Source of the DNA: an uncultured Christensenellaceae bacterium | GTDB taxonomy: Bacteria > Bacillota > Clostridia > Christensenellales > UBA3700 | Reading direction: 5' to 3' | DNA length: 38,895 nt | Assembly: GCA_910587685.1 (NCBI GenBank) | Contig: CAJUMY010000001.1 | Coordinates: forward strand, 275,691-314,585 | Shown: positions 8,004-17,017 of the stretch, in pieces | Position numbering within the stretch: the first letter of the stretch is position 1 | How the letters are laid out: each line of letters begins with the position of its first letter | Notes under the pieces: generated by a model | What the model was told of the DNA's origin: nothing | Seen by the model: only the letters and a program-made list of their open reading frames with translations | Databases searched by the model: none | Program-made: the position numbers and the translations under genes

Positions 8004-8570
8004 TTACTGTACTCTCGACATATACTCGCCGCTTCTCGTGTCGACTCTTATAGTCTCTCCCTCGTTGACGAAAAGAGGAACCTGAATAACGTATCCCGTC
8101 TCGAGAGTTGCGGGTTTCGTAGCGCCGGTCGCGGTGTTGCCCTTAACGCCCGGTTCGCAGTAAGTGATGAGGAGTTCGACGAAGTTAGGAGCTTCGACGG
8201 AAAACGCGTTGCCTTTATAGAAAGAAATGGTGACCATCATATTCTCTTTAACGAACTTGATAGCTTCCTCGACAGCCTCTTTGTTAAGAGTGATCTGTTC
8301 GTAAGTCTCCGTATCCATAAAGTAATATAAGCCCTCGTCGTTATAGAGATACTCCATCTCTTTACGCTCGATGTGCGCAAGCTCGAACTTGTCCGTCGGG
8401 TTGAACGTTCTCTCGACGACGCCGCCTGCGATAACGTCTCTTATCTTCGTACGGACGAAAGCGGCTCCCTTACCGGGCTTAACGTGCTGGAAATCGACGA
8501 TGCACATTACCTTGCCGTCCATTTCGAACGTCATACCTTTTCTGAAGTCACCTGCCAGAATATTTGCCAT
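8004..8570 (-). CDS. efp: Translation elongation factor P
   Basis: EF-P binds ribosomes stalled at polyproline and promotes peptide bond formation. The ATG at 8568-8570 is chosen because GGAGG lies six bases upstream and the product then starts MANILAGDFRKGMTF, the standard EF-P N-terminus. The longer frame adds 46 residues with no family match. The protein has 188 residues, the usual length. The tip loop KPGKG (31-35), whose lysine is modified in many bacteria, is intact. The KOW-like N-domain and two OB domains end with DTRSGEYMSRVQ. The gene follows pepP by 139 bases, and a strong terminator follows it. Confidence 0.97.
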   Translation of the reverse strand: MANILAGDFRKGMTFEMDGKVMCIVDFQHVKPGKGAAFVRTKIRDVIAGGVVERTFNPTDKFELAHIERKEMEYLYNDEGLYYFMDTETYEQITLNKEAVEEAIKFVKENMMVTISFYKGNAFSVEAPNFVELLITYCEPGVKGNTATGATKPATLETGYVIQVPLFVNEGETIRVDTRSGEYMSRVQ

Positions 8571-8607
8571 AAAAAACCTCCGTAGATTGTGAATAATAAT
8601 TACATCC

Positions 8608-8639
8608 AGTATATTTTGATCGAACTCTTTCGGTTCGAT
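8608..8639 (-). promoter_or_regulatory. Inverted repeat and possible -10 in the pepP-efp gap
   Basis: A 7-bp dyad, ATCGAAC / GTTCGAT (8619-8625 and 8633-8639), stands six bases before a TATACT (8608-8613 on the minus strand). No good -35 is present. The dyad could be an operator or a processing hairpin giving efp its own level of expression. Confidence 0.3.
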
Positions 8640-8709
8640 ACGTAAACAATTTATTTTTACAACGAGTCCGTATAAAGGTCGAAAAACCTCGATACGGCGA
8701 TTCGCCAAA

Positions 8710-9759
8710 TCATAACATTATGAGCTCTCTTGTCGAGACGTTCAGCCGTTCATTACCGTCGTCCTTGACAACTACCATCTCTTCTATCCTGACGCCGAAT
8801 TCGCCGCCGATATATATGCCCGGCTCTACGGTCACTACGTTATTCGTAACGAGAACCGTGTCCGACGAAGATGCCAGTCTAGGCTCCTCATGAATATCTA
8901 TGCCTACTCCGTGCCCGAGCGAGTGAGTAAAATATTCGCCGTAACCTTTTTTAGATATATGTTCTCTTGCGACGGAATCGACGTAGCGAGCCGAAACGCC
9001 GTCCTTTATATTCTCCATTGCGAGACTTCCCGCGTCTTTGACGGTATTATACACGTCGAGCATTTTATCTGTCGGTTTGCCGAATACGAAAGTCCTCGTG
9101 ATATCGGAATGGTATCCGTCCACGACCGCGCCGAAATCGCACGTTACGAACATACCTTTCTCGAGTCTTTTATCGGTCGGATGAGCGTGCGGATATGCCG
9201 TATTTTCGCCGAAAGCCATTATCGTATCGAACGATATTCTCTCTCCTCCGAGCTTCATCATATAATATTCGAGCGTATACGCGCACTCTCTTTCACTCAC
9301 GCCTTCCCTCACGAACCCCAAGAGCATATCGAAAGCCTTTTCGGATATACTCAAAGCCTTGCGTATCTTCTCGATCTCCATATCGCTCTTAACGGAACGC
9401 ATCAGCGAAAGCTCTTTACCGAGCGGGACGAGCTCGAAAGACGCAAGTTTTGTCGTAAGCTTCAAATATTCGACAAGCGAAATATCGGTGTCGTAAGCAA
9501 CTCTTTTCGCTCCTTGAAGAAGTTCAATCAAAGTCGAATACAGCGACTGATTGGAACATTCGACGACCTTTAAGCCCTTTACTTTTTCACTCGCCTCGCC
9601 GAAATATCTCGAGTCGGTCAAAAAGTAACCGCCGTCCTTCGTCAAAAGCGCGGTTCTGAAACTGCTGACGTAGCCCGAAGCGTAAAGCGTATTGCTCGGC
9701 GACGTTAAGATGACCGCGTCTGCGCCTGAGGAGCGTAAAAGTAATTTCCAGTCGAACAT
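8710..9759 (-). CDS. pepP: Xaa-Pro aminopeptidase (M24B family)
   Basis: This cytosolic dinuclear-metal peptidase removes N-terminal residues that precede proline. The 349-residue protein has a creatinase-like N-domain (1-120) and a pita-bread catalytic domain with all five metal ligands: two Asp in TCDFGAVVDGYHSDITRT, His in THSLGHGVGIDIHEEP, Glu in VEPGIYIGG and Glu in VRIEEMVV. Residue lengths and order fit the short bacterial Xaa-Pro dipeptidase/aminopeptidase group. The start follows GGGTGA by a few bases. It heads a two-gene unit with efp, a common pairing in Bacillota that links proline handling to EF-P. Confidence 0.93.
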   Translation of the reverse strand: MFDWKLLLRSSGADAVILTSPSNTLYASGYVSSFRTALLTKDGGYFLTDSRYFGEASEKVKGLKVVECSNQSLYSTLIELLQGAKRVAYDTDISLVEYLKLTTKLASFELVPLGKELSLMRSVKSDMEIEKIRKALSISEKAFDMLLGFVREGVSERECAYTLEYYMMKLGGERISFDTIMAFGENTAYPHAHPTDKRLEKGMFVTCDFGAVVDGYHSDITRTFVFGKPTDKMLDVYNTVKDAGSLAMENIKDGVSARYVDSVAREHISKKGYGEYFTHSLGHGVGIDIHEEPRLASSSDTVLVTNNVVTVEPGIYIGGEFGVRIEEMVVVKDDGNERLNVSTRELIML

Positions 9760-9787
9760 TATTTCACCCTATATATAATTCTTACCT

Positions 9788-9816
9788 ATTTTAACATATT
9801 TTTCCTGCTATGTAAA
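9788..9816 (-). promoter_or_regulatory. Promoter of pepP-efp
   Basis: Minus strand TTTACA (9811-9816), a 17-base spacer and TAAAAT (9788-9793), with TG one base before the -10. The predicted start is about 25 bases upstream of the pepP ATG. Confidence 0.7.
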
Positions 9817-9823
9817 GAGTTTT

Positions 9824-9884
9824 GTAAGGATAACGTTACGTATATAATAGTTTGCGTTTTACTATATTTAATAACGTTCGTTAC
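9824..9884 (-). repeat. Long imperfect inverted repeat after the ribF operon
   Basis: Arms 9832-9851 and 9861-9878 (AACGTTA...AATAGT with ACTATA...TAACGTT) pair with small gaps around a TTGCGTTTT loop, and GTAA/TTAC extends the stem. It starts 18 bases after the last gene of the rimP-to-ribF operon and probably ends or protects that transcript. There is no T run after it on the minus strand, so it is not a classic terminator. Confidence 0.45.
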
Positions 9885-9901
9885 AAAATGCTACGGTTTA
9901 A

Positions 9902-10750
9902 TCATAACAGCGAGCGGTAATAATCCTTCATGAGTTTCGCGTCTCTTGCCTGCGTTCCTGCCGATTCGCATATCACTACGGGAGAGAGACGGTATTCATA
10001 GAGCGTCTCCATGAGCGGCTCGAAATCGGGACCGTAAACGTCGTCCTCAAACGTTAAATGTCTGACCTCTCCGCCGCTCGAATACTGTATCTTTGAAAAA
10101 TGTATATGCATATTAGATACTTTTTCTATTCCAACGCCGTCTATCAGTCTGTCGAGTACGGCTTTGTAGTCTTCTTTCGTTTTTATCGCGCCCATATCTC
10201 TCGCGTTGAGATGTCCAAAGTCTACGCACGGAATTATCATCTTATCTACGTTCACGATCCTGATAACTTCGTCAAGATCGCCAAGCTGCGCCTTTTTGCC
10301 CATTGTCTCAGCGCACAGGTACATATCGGAATATCCGCCCGAGTAAAGCTCTTCGACGAGTTCGCTTACCCTTCTTACCAGCACGTTCATTGCATCCGAT
10401 CTCAAAGCCTTGAGCGGACTGCCGGGATGAAAAACGCACCTTTTTCCTTTGAACGCGCGAAGAGCGTTCAGCGTCTCTCTTATATATCTTACGTTATTTC
10501 TAGCCTTGTCTTCTTCGCTCGTCGCGAAATTAATAAAATACGGCGCGTGAGCCGTGACCTCGATCCCCTCTTTCTCGAACTCGTCGCCTATCGCTCTCGC
10601 GGTATCTTCTTTGATCATTACGCCCCTTCCGAATGGATATTCGAATACGTCGAGTCCCCTCTCTTTGAGCCATTTAGGCATCTCGATAGTTCCCTTGTGT
10701 CCTTCCTCCGCAAATTCCGCAGCGGCGCCCGCAGGTCCGAATTTTATCAT
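9902..10750 (-). CDS. TIM-barrel endonuclease IV-like protein
   Basis: The 282-residue length and the metal-ligand order match AP endonuclease family 2 (Nfo), which cuts DNA at abasic sites: His in AHAPYFIN, His in FHPGS, Glu in CAETMG, Asp and His in VDFGHLNARD, His in NMHIHFSK, and Glu in ICESAG. The usual DxH pair of the last zinc site (VDRHH in E. coli) is replaced by EVRHLTF, which still offers Glu and His. The sequence is therefore a divergent subgroup, and DNA repair activity is likely but not certain. Its ATG overlaps the ribF stop by four bases, so it is translationally coupled as the last gene of the long operon. Confidence 0.75.
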   Translation of the reverse strand: MIKFGPAGAAAEFAEEGHKGTIEMPKWLKERGLDVFEYPFGRGVMIKEDTARAIGDEFEKEGIEVTAHAPYFINFATSEEDKARNNVRYIRETLNALRAFKGKRCVFHPGSPLKALRSDAMNVLVRRVSELVEELYSGGYSDMYLCAETMGKKAQLGDLDEVIRIVNVDKMIIPCVDFGHLNARDMGAIKTKEDYKAVLDRLIDGVGIEKVSNMHIHFSKIQYSSGGEVRHLTFEDDVYGPDFEPLMETLYEYRLSPVVICESAGTQARDAKLMKDYYRSLL

Positions 10751-11661
10751 ATCTCTACCTCTCTTATTACTTTTTCTCTGTCCGAAGCGATTTGCGCTCT
10801 GAGAGCGTCTACCGACGCGAATTTCATAACTCCTCTGAGCCTCTTCAAAAACTCTATTCTCACCGTCTCGCCGTATATTTCACCGTCAAAACCTATTATG
10901 TGAGTCTCTATATTGCGCTCCAGATCGTTGAATGTCGGATGCGTTCCGACGTTCGTAACTCCTTTGTATCTTTTGCCTCTAACTATAGCTACCGTCGCGT
11001 ATACGCCGTCCTTCGGTATAACGCAGAGATCGTTCTTTTCCATATTGACCGTAGGAAATCCTATCCTGCGTCCGTCGCGTCTTCCCTCGAGCACTTCGCC
11101 CGTCACCGCGTACGGCATACTAAGCAGCGTATTGACTTTCTCAACGTCGCCTTCTTCAAGCATTACGCGTATATCTCTGCTCGCTATCTTAACGCCTCCC
11201 GCTTTCACGAGTTCTACGCAGTCGAATCCTACGCCTTTTTTTGATAAAATATCTATTATTTCATCCGTTCCGCAGTTCGCATTTTTCCCGCAACGAAAAT
11301 CGCTGCCCGCTACGACGTGAACAACGTTATGATTTTCCGTCAAAACGCTGAGAAATTCTTCTCCCGAGAGCGACGAAAAATTCTCGTCGAAATAGGCGCC
11401 TATCACTTTTTTAACGCCGAGACAGCTAAGTCTCAATTTTCTCTCGTCAAAGTCGAATACGCTCTTCGTACTCTTTCCGAGCGAACGAAACGGATCGTTT
11501 GAAAACGTAAATACGGCAGGCGTCGCGCCGAGCTTTGCGCTCAGCTCTACTACTTTGTTTATAAGATATTCGTGACCTCTATGTACGGTATCGAAATAGC
11601 CCAGTCCTACGACCAAGCCCGTATTGTCCGCATCTTTATCGAATATGTCGCAAACTGTCAT
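10747..11661 (-). CDS. ribF: Bifunctional riboflavin kinase / FAD synthetase
   Basis: It converts riboflavin to FMN and FMN to FAD. The 304-residue protein has the N-terminal adenylyltransferase with GLGYFDTVHRGH (HxGH nucleotide motif, about 20-31) and TFSNDPF. The C-terminal kinase has EGRRDGRRIGFPTVN, GVYATVA, GVTNVGTHPTF and the ETHIIGFDGEIYG segment. Both halves are complete. It overlaps truB upstream and the endonuclease downstream by four bases each (ATGA type), the usual placement in Bacillota. Confidence 0.95.
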   Translation of the reverse strand: MTVCDIFDKDADNTGLVVGLGYFDTVHRGHEYLINKVVELSAKLGATPAVFTFSNDPFRSLGKSTKSVFDFDERKLRLSCLGVKKVIGAYFDENFSSLSGEEFLSVLTENHNVVHVVAGSDFRCGKNANCGTDEIIDILSKKGVGFDCVELVKAGGVKIASRDIRVMLEEGDVEKVNTLLSMPYAVTGEVLEGRRDGRRIGFPTVNMEKNDLCVIPKDGVYATVAIVRGKRYKGVTNVGTHPTFNDLERNIETHIIGFDGEIYGETVRIEFLKRLRGVMKFASVDALRAQIASDREKVIREVEI

Positions 11662-12590
11662 ATCAACCTCGCCGTTATATCCGCGTTTTCGTCTTTACTC
11701 CTGAAAAGTCCTAAAATTTTGCCGTTACTCAATCTTAAAACCGCAACGCCGCCCTCTCGCAAATAATCGTCCATACTGCATTTTTTACCGCGCATATCTA
11801 TGGCTTTCGCATTATCTATCAATCTTGACACAGACGTCTTCACGCCGTTTAGAACGCGTGTCTCGTCGCCTCTTGAAAGAGTGAGCGACGCCTCGCAAGA
11901 AAGAGCTGTCTCCAAACTGACGATATCGGAAAGAGGATCGGACAAGAACTCGTCGAGCGTTCTTGCATGAGCGATGTCGAACGCGCCGCTCCTCGTCCTG
12001 ATTATGCTCGACATATATGCGGCGCTGCCGAGTCTTGAAGCCATATCTCTAGCGACGCTCCTTATATACGTTCCGCTCGACACGTGAAGATCGAACGTAT
12101 ACGTTCTCTCGTTCTTTTGCGATACGGCGTCTATCGAATATATCTCTATCTCTCTCGCGTTAAGTTCGATCTCCTTCCCAGAACGAGCTATGTCGTACGC
12201 TCTTTTGCCGTTCACAGAAACAGAAGAATATATCGGCGGCACCTGCAGTAGTTTTCCCGTGAACTCCGAAATGATTTTTTTAATATCGTCAAGCGTCGGT
12301 ATCGACTCAGACTTCCCTATGACTTTTCCGTAAGAGTCGAGCGTATCCGTCGTTACTCCGAACGTGAAATCCGCCCTATACGTCTTATCCTTTTTTAAAA
12401 AATAATCGAAAAGTCTCGTCGCTTTGCCGAACGTTACGGGAAGTACTCCCGCTCCGCCGGGGTCGAGAGTGCCGAGATGTCCGGCTTTTATCTTTTCGCC
12501 TATCGCCTTAGAGACAGCGTTTCGCGCTTTTATAACGACGTCCGAAGAAGAGAGCCCCGTGGGCTTATTGATATTCGCGATGCCGTTCAT
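11658..12590 (-). CDS. truB: tRNA pseudouridine-55 synthase
   Basis: It makes pseudouridine at U55 in the T-loop of tRNAs. The 310-residue protein has the signature GHLGTLDPGGAGVLP with the catalytic Asp43, plus KPTGLSSSDVV near the N-terminus, KTYRADFTFG and SGTYIRSVARDMA. The last 80 residues correspond to the C-terminal accessory domain. Its start overlaps the nrnA stop by four bases, and its stop overlaps ribF. Confidence 0.96.
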   Translation of the reverse strand: MNGIANINKPTGLSSSDVVIKARNAVSKAIGEKIKAGHLGTLDPGGAGVLPVTFGKATRLFDYFLKKDKTYRADFTFGVTTDTLDSYGKVIGKSESIPTLDDIKKIISEFTGKLLQVPPIYSSVSVNGKRAYDIARSGKEIELNAREIEIYSIDAVSQKNERTYTFDLHVSSGTYIRSVARDMASRLGSAAYMSSIIRTRSGAFDIAHARTLDEFLSDPLSDIVSLETALSCEASLTLSRGDETRVLNGVKTSVSRLIDNAKAIDMRGKKCSMDDYLREGGVAVLRLSNGKILGLFRSKDENADITARLI

Positions 12591-13576
12591 CTTAAACTGT
12601 CCTCTATCTCGAGCGAAGAACGATTGACTATCTTTTCTACGACGTCCTCGAAATAGCCGTCGATACGAAGTCCCGCCGCTCTTGCGTGTCCTCCGCCTCC
12701 GAAGAACGCCGCTATCTCCGACGCGTCTACTCCCTCTTTAGTTCTTAGACTTATCTTATACGAATTTTCCGCTATCTCCGATATAGCTATCGCAACGATA
12801 ACGCTATCTACGTTGATAACGTTGACGATTATTCCTTCGGTGTCCTTAGCAGTCGTATCCGTAGCTTTGAAATCATCCTTTCTGAAACATATGACGCCTA
12901 TCCTGTCGTTGTCGTAAAACTTCGTACGGGCGAGAATTCGGCTCGAAAGCTCGTACGCTTTCTTGGACTTTTTACGCATAACGTCGTATATTATATCCGA
13001 AGCTACGAAGTCGTAGCTTATGAGTTTGCTTGCGACTAAGTGCGTGTGATCGGTAACGCTTGAAAATGCAAACGCGCCGCTGTCGGTCACGATCGCGGTA
13101 TAGAGCAGCCTTGCGGTAGTATCGTCTATATATTCGCCTCGGGATCCGAGCGTCATCAAAAATTCGTACATTATCTCCGCCGTTGCAGCCGCGCTCGGAA
13201 CTATAACGTTGACGCTTGCAAAACCCTTGTTCGAAACGTGGTGGTCTATAACGAGCGTGCGTTTAGAGCGTCTGAATATTTCGCAGCAGGTTCCTAGACG
13301 TTCGCGATCTGCCGCGTCTACCGCTATGGCGAGATCGTACGCGTCTCTCGATACGCTGTTGAGCCTGTCCGACAGCGGCAAACTAGCCTTTAAGCTGTCG
13401 CTCGGCTCACCGTTACAAAAAATGTATGGTATTTTGCCATACATTTTTAGTGAGTTATATAATGCAAGTCCCGAACCGAGCGTATCTCCGTCCGGACTTA
13501 TATGACATATTATTGCGATATGACGGGCGTTGTCAACCAAACTCTTCGCCTTCGCAAAATCCGCGTAATTACTCAT
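12587..13576 (-). CDS. nrnA: Bifunctional oligoribonuclease / PAP phosphatase, DHH family
   Basis: It degrades nanoRNAs and pAp in the cytosol. The 329-residue protein has the DHH-family motifs in order: ICHISPDGDTLGS (24-36), AVDAADRERLG, VIDHHVSNKGFA, SGAFAF, and the C-terminal DHHA1 substrate loop FFGGGGHARAAG. The start ATG overlaps the end of rbfA by eight bases (ATGAGTAA). Its place between rbfA and truB is standard for the nusA-infB operon. Confidence 0.94.
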   Translation of the reverse strand: MSNYADFAKAKSLVDNARHIAIICHISPDGDTLGSGLALYNSLKMYGKIPYIFCNGEPSDSLKASLPLSDRLNSVSRDAYDLAIAVDAADRERLGTCCEIFRRSKRTLVIDHHVSNKGFASVNVIVPSAAATAEIMYEFLMTLGSRGEYIDDTTARLLYTAIVTDSGAFAFSSVTDHTHLVASKLISYDFVASDIIYDVMRKKSKKAYELSSRILARTKFYDNDRIGVICFRKDDFKATDTTAKDTEGIIVNVINVDSVIVAIAISEIAENSYKISLRTKEGVDASEIAAFFGGGGHARAAGLRIDGYFEDVVEKIVNRSSLEIEDSLR

Positions 13577-13937
13577 TGTCTCCTCTCTTGCTCTCTTCGC
13601 TCTTGTGAATATCGCTGAGTATCTTACTTATTTTAATTCCGTACTCTATAGAATCGTCGAGTATGAATACGGGGTCGGGCAAAGCTCTGAGATCCACCTT
13701 TTTCTTGAGCGAATTCTTGATATATCCCTTAGCGCTGCTTATTCCTTTGAGAACCTCTTTTTCTCTGCCGTTTGCGCCGAGAACGCTGAGATATACCTTC
13801 ATCGTCTTTAGATCCTCGTCAACGTCGACCTTGATTATGCTGATAAGTCCTTCGATACGCGGATCTTTAAGTTCGCTCGGAATGATACTCGACAACTGCT
13901 TTTTCATTTCGGCGTTTATTCTTTCTATTCTGCTCAT
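13569..13937 (-). CDS. rbfA: Ribosome-binding factor A
   Basis: RbfA assists late 16S rRNA maturation on the 30S subunit. The ATG at 13935-13937 is chosen, giving MSRIERINAEMKKQLSSII and 122 residues; the longer frame only adds basic residues antisense-like to infB. The KH-type fold signatures DPRIEGLISIIKVDV, MKVYLSVLG and LRALPDPVFILDDSIEYG are present. It overlaps infB upstream by four bases and nrnA downstream by eight. Confidence 0.95.
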   Translation of the reverse strand: MSRIERINAEMKKQLSSIIPSELKDPRIEGLISIIKVDVDEDLKTMKVYLSVLGANGREKEVLKGISSAKGYIKNSLKKKVDLRALPDPVFILDDSIEYGIKISKILSDIHKSEESKRGDNE

Positions 13938-16669
13938 TTCTTTTCGACCTTCTCCATAACGAACGCTTCCATAGTATCGCCTATCTTGATATCGCTTATA
14001 CCTTCGAGTCCGATACCGCATTCATATCCCTTAGCGACCTCTTTCACGTCGTCCTTCATTCTCTTGAGCGACGATATGCTTCCTTCGTATATGACGATAT
14101 TGTCTCTTAAGAATCTGATCTTCGCGTTACGCATTACCTTACCGTCGGTAACGTAGCTTCCCGCAATAGTGCCGACGCCGGTAATATTGAATACCTCGCG
14201 AACTTCCGCGTGTCCTATGATATTCTCTTCGAAAGTCGGCTCGAGCATTCCATCCATAGCCTTCCTTATCGTGTCTATGAGCTCGTATATTACTCTGAAA
14301 TATTTGATATCTATCTTATTTCTCTCGGCGTACGCCTTAGCCTTAGGATCGGGACGAACGTTGAACGCAATGATTATAGCGTTAGCCGTCTCGGCAAGCA
14401 TAGCGTCGGACTCGTTGACGGCGCCTACCGCAGTGAGCGGGAAGGTGATCTTAACTCCGTCTTCGCTCATCTCGTTCGAAAGTTTCTCAAGAGCCTCTTT
14501 GACAGCCTCTACCGAACCCTGAACGTCGCCTTTTATGATTATCGGAAGAACTTTCTTCTCGCCCTCCGCCATATTCTTAAACATGTCTTCGAGATTCTTC
14601 TTCGAACTTATCTTCTGCATCTGTTCGCGTTCCTGCTTAGCTCTCTCGGAAGCGACCTGCTTAGCGAGCTTCTCGTCCTTAACGACTATGAGCTGATCTC
14701 CCGCGCTCGGAACTTCCTTGAAGCCCAGTACAGATACGGCGACCGCCGGACCCGCTTCCTTGAGCGAATTGTTCTTATCGTCTATCATCGCTCTTACCGT
14801 ACCGATAGCCGTACCGGCAACGACAAAGTCTTTGACCTTTAGCGTACCGTTTTGCACGAGAACCGTAGCGACGGGACCCGTTCCTTTGTCAAGTCTCGCT
14901 TCGAGAATAGAACCCTGCGCCGAAACCTTAGGATCGGCTTTGAGCTCCTTGACCTCGGCAAGAAGAGTGATATTTTCAAGAAGGTTATCGACGCCCTCGC
15001 CCGTCTTTGCAGAAACGGGACATACTATGACGTCGCCGCCCCACTCTTCGGGAACAAGACCGTAGTTCGTAAGATCCTGCTTGACTCTTTCGATGTTTGC
15101 CTCCGGCTTATCTATCTTATTGATAGCTACCATTATTGACACGCCCGCTTCTCTCGCGTGACTTATCGCCTCCTGCGTCTGCGGCATTATTCCGTCGTCC
15201 GCCGCGACGACTATTATAGCGATGTCCGTTACCATAGCTCCTCTTTTACGCATCGTGATGAACGCTTCGTGACCCGGCGTGTCGAGGAAAGTTATCTTCT
15301 CGCCTTTCACGCTGATCGTATACGCGCCTATATGCTGAGTGATGCCGCCCGCTTCTCCCGAAGTGACGTGGCTCTTGCGGATATAGTCGAGCAGCGACGT
15401 CTTACCGTGGTCAACGTGACCCATTATCGTAACGATAGGCGGACGCTTCACTAGATTTTCGCTCATTTCGCTGACGCTCATGATATCCTTGAGCCTGTCT
15501 TCAGCCGTCTTATCGAGCTGTAATTCCAGCGTTACGTTGTATTCTCCCGCAATGAGCTCCGCCGTCTCGAAATCCACGCTGTCGTTGACCGTGCACATCT
15601 GTCCGAGTATAAAGAGCTTCTTTACGAGTTCGGTCGCAGTCTTACCTATCTTTTCTCCGAGCGTCTTGATAGCTACGGGATTGGTATTGACGATAGCGTG
15701 TTCGATAATTGCCGTCGGCTGTACGAACTCCTGCTTCTTCGTCTTCTTGACCTTGAAATGTCTTATGGTCGCATTGTCGTCAAGCTCGCTGTTGATGTCG
15801 ATATCCTCGGATATATATCCTTTACGGATCATCGTCTTTTTGTTGAGCCTCTTCGAATCGTCGACGGCTTTATTCGGCTTGTCGCTGTTCACTTTCTTCT
15901 TTTTAGTATCTTTCGGAAGATCTATAGGCGCGAACTTCGCTCCGCCGAAACCTCCGCCCATAGGCTTTTGCTGGAAAGAGCCGTTAGGACGCTGATTTCC
16001 GTTAAAATTAGGACGCGCGCCCATCGGACGGTTGCCGTTGGCTCCGCCTTGGTTGAAAGGACGTCCCTGCTGCATTCCGCCGCGTCTGTCCTGACCGTTC
16101 GCGTTATTGTTATAAGGCGGTCTTCTGTCGAAACCGTTCCTGTCTCCTCTCTGGAAATCGCCTCTCGTATTGCCGCCCATAGCGGTATACCCGTTATTTC
16201 TCGGAGCGTCGCCTCTCTGCTGCGGCCTCCTGTCTCCCTGAACGCGAGTGTATTCTCCGCTGTTTCTCGGAGCTTCTCTCCTTACGTTCTCCGGAGTCTC
16301 GACGCGAGGCTTCTCAATCGGTTTCACTACCTCGGCGTTCTCCTTTTTCGCGCTGATAACGACATCGCCGCCGTCATTGGAGGATACGACTTCCTCGGGA
16401 CGCGCCGCAACGCTCTCGACGATAGGCTCTTTCGTTTCGACGGGGTCTGATATTACCTCGGCGTTTTCCAAAGCAACGTCTTTCTTTACCGTCTCTGCCT
16501 TCTCTAGAGATTTGAGCTCGCTCCTTTTTTTAGTAAGGTTATCCGATATTCTGTTGAGTTTCGATTTCAGCGACTTGATATTGTTCGCAAGAGGACTTGC
16601 TACGTCCTTTACGAAATTATTGATCGCCTGTATCTTATCATACTCATTCTTTTTATCCGTATTTGCCAA
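13934..16669 (-). CDS. infB: Translation initiation factor IF-2
   Basis: IF-2 places initiator tRNA on the ribosome in a GTP-dependent step. The most likely start is TTG at 16667-16669 (MANTDKKNEYDK...), with GGAGG nine bases upstream; an earlier TTG would put the ribosome site inside the gene. The product has about 911 residues. Residues 131-243 are a disordered Arg/Gly/Asn/Gln-rich stretch. The IF2_N domain (about 330-385) follows, then the GTPase with GHVDHGKT (417-424), DTPGHEAF, NKID and SAKTGEG, and the C-terminal beta-barrels. It is co-transcribed with nusA and rbfA. Confidence 0.96.
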   Translation of the reverse strand: MANTDKKNEYDKIQAINNFVKDVASPLANNIKSLKSKLNRISDNLTKKRSELKSLEKAETVKKDVALENAEVISDPVETKEPIVESVAARPEEVVSSNDGGDVVISAKKENAEVVKPIEKPRVETPENVRREAPRNSGEYTRVQGDRRPQQRGDAPRNNGYTAMGGNTRGDFQRGDRNGFDRRPPYNNNANGQDRRGGMQQGRPFNQGGANGNRPMGARPNFNGNQRPNGSFQQKPMGGGFGGAKFAPIDLPKDTKKKKVNSDKPNKAVDDSKRLNKKTMIRKGYISEDIDINSELDDNATIRHFKVKKTKKQEFVQPTAIIEHAIVNTNPVAIKTLGEKIGKTATELVKKLFILGQMCTVNDSVDFETAELIAGEYNVTLELQLDKTAEDRLKDIMSVSEMSENLVKRPPIVTIMGHVDHGKTSLLDYIRKSHVTSGEAGGITQHIGAYTISVKGEKITFLDTPGHEAFITMRKRGAMVTDIAIIVVAADDGIMPQTQEAISHAREAGVSIMVAINKIDKPEANIERVKQDLTNYGLVPEEWGGDVIVCPVSAKTGEGVDNLLENITLLAEVKELKADPKVSAQGSILEARLDKGTGPVATVLVQNGTLKVKDFVVAGTAIGTVRAMIDDKNNSLKEAGPAVAVSVLGFKEVPSAGDQLIVVKDEKLAKQVASERAKQEREQMQKISSKKNLEDMFKNMAEGEKKVLPIIIKGDVQGSVEAVKEALEKLSNEMSEDGVKITFPLTAVGAVNESDAMLAETANAIIIAFNVRPDPKAKAYAERNKIDIKYFRVIYELIDTIRKAMDGMLEPTFEENIIGHAEVREVFNITGVGTIAGSYVTDGKVMRNAKIRFLRDNIVIYEGSISSLKRMKDDVKEVAKGYECGIGLEGISDIKIGDTMEAFVMEKVEKK

Positions 16670-16711
16670 ATGTATGCACCTCCAATGCAATATGTCTCTA
16701 TAAAATTGTTG

Positions 16712-17017
16712 TTATCCGTTATTTTCAGTCTCTCTGAGCACCGCGCCGGCAAGACTTTCGTTAGTTATGCCTATTATCTTGCAGTTATCGCGTTTCAGCG
16801 TCTCCGCCAACGTAAAATCTTGAAGAACTACCAGTTTCATCGCGGTATGCGAAACAAGATAGTTGTCGAGTTTTCTCCTGGAAGCGTCCCCGAGCGTCGA
16901 GTCCGTCACTATGAGATACATCTTTTTACGGTACGTCAAAACGTTATCGAGTCCGTAGACTACGCTCTTCGACTTCACCGCAAATCCTATATAGCTCTCA
17001 ACCTTTCTTCTTTGCAT
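16712..17017 (-). CDS. L7Ae-family ribosomal-type protein (YlxQ-like)
   Basis: The protein of about 101 residues has the L7Ae/L30e layout: a basic start (MQRRKVESYIGFAVKSKSVVYG), the RNA-binding loop YLIVTDSTLGDASRRKL, then KLVVLQDFTLAETLK. These small kink-turn RNA-binding proteins sit between ylxR and infB in most Bacillota. The ATG at 17015-17017 follows GAGGAAT; an in-frame TTG nine bases earlier has a poorer ribosome site. Its start overlaps the end of ylxR by 20 bases. Its exact RNA target is not known. Confidence 0.88.
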   Translation of the reverse strand: MQRRKVESYIGFAVKSKSVVYGLDNVLTYRKKMYLIVTDSTLGDASRRKLDNYLVSHTAMKLVVLQDFTLAETLKRDNCKIIGITNESLAGAVLRETENNG

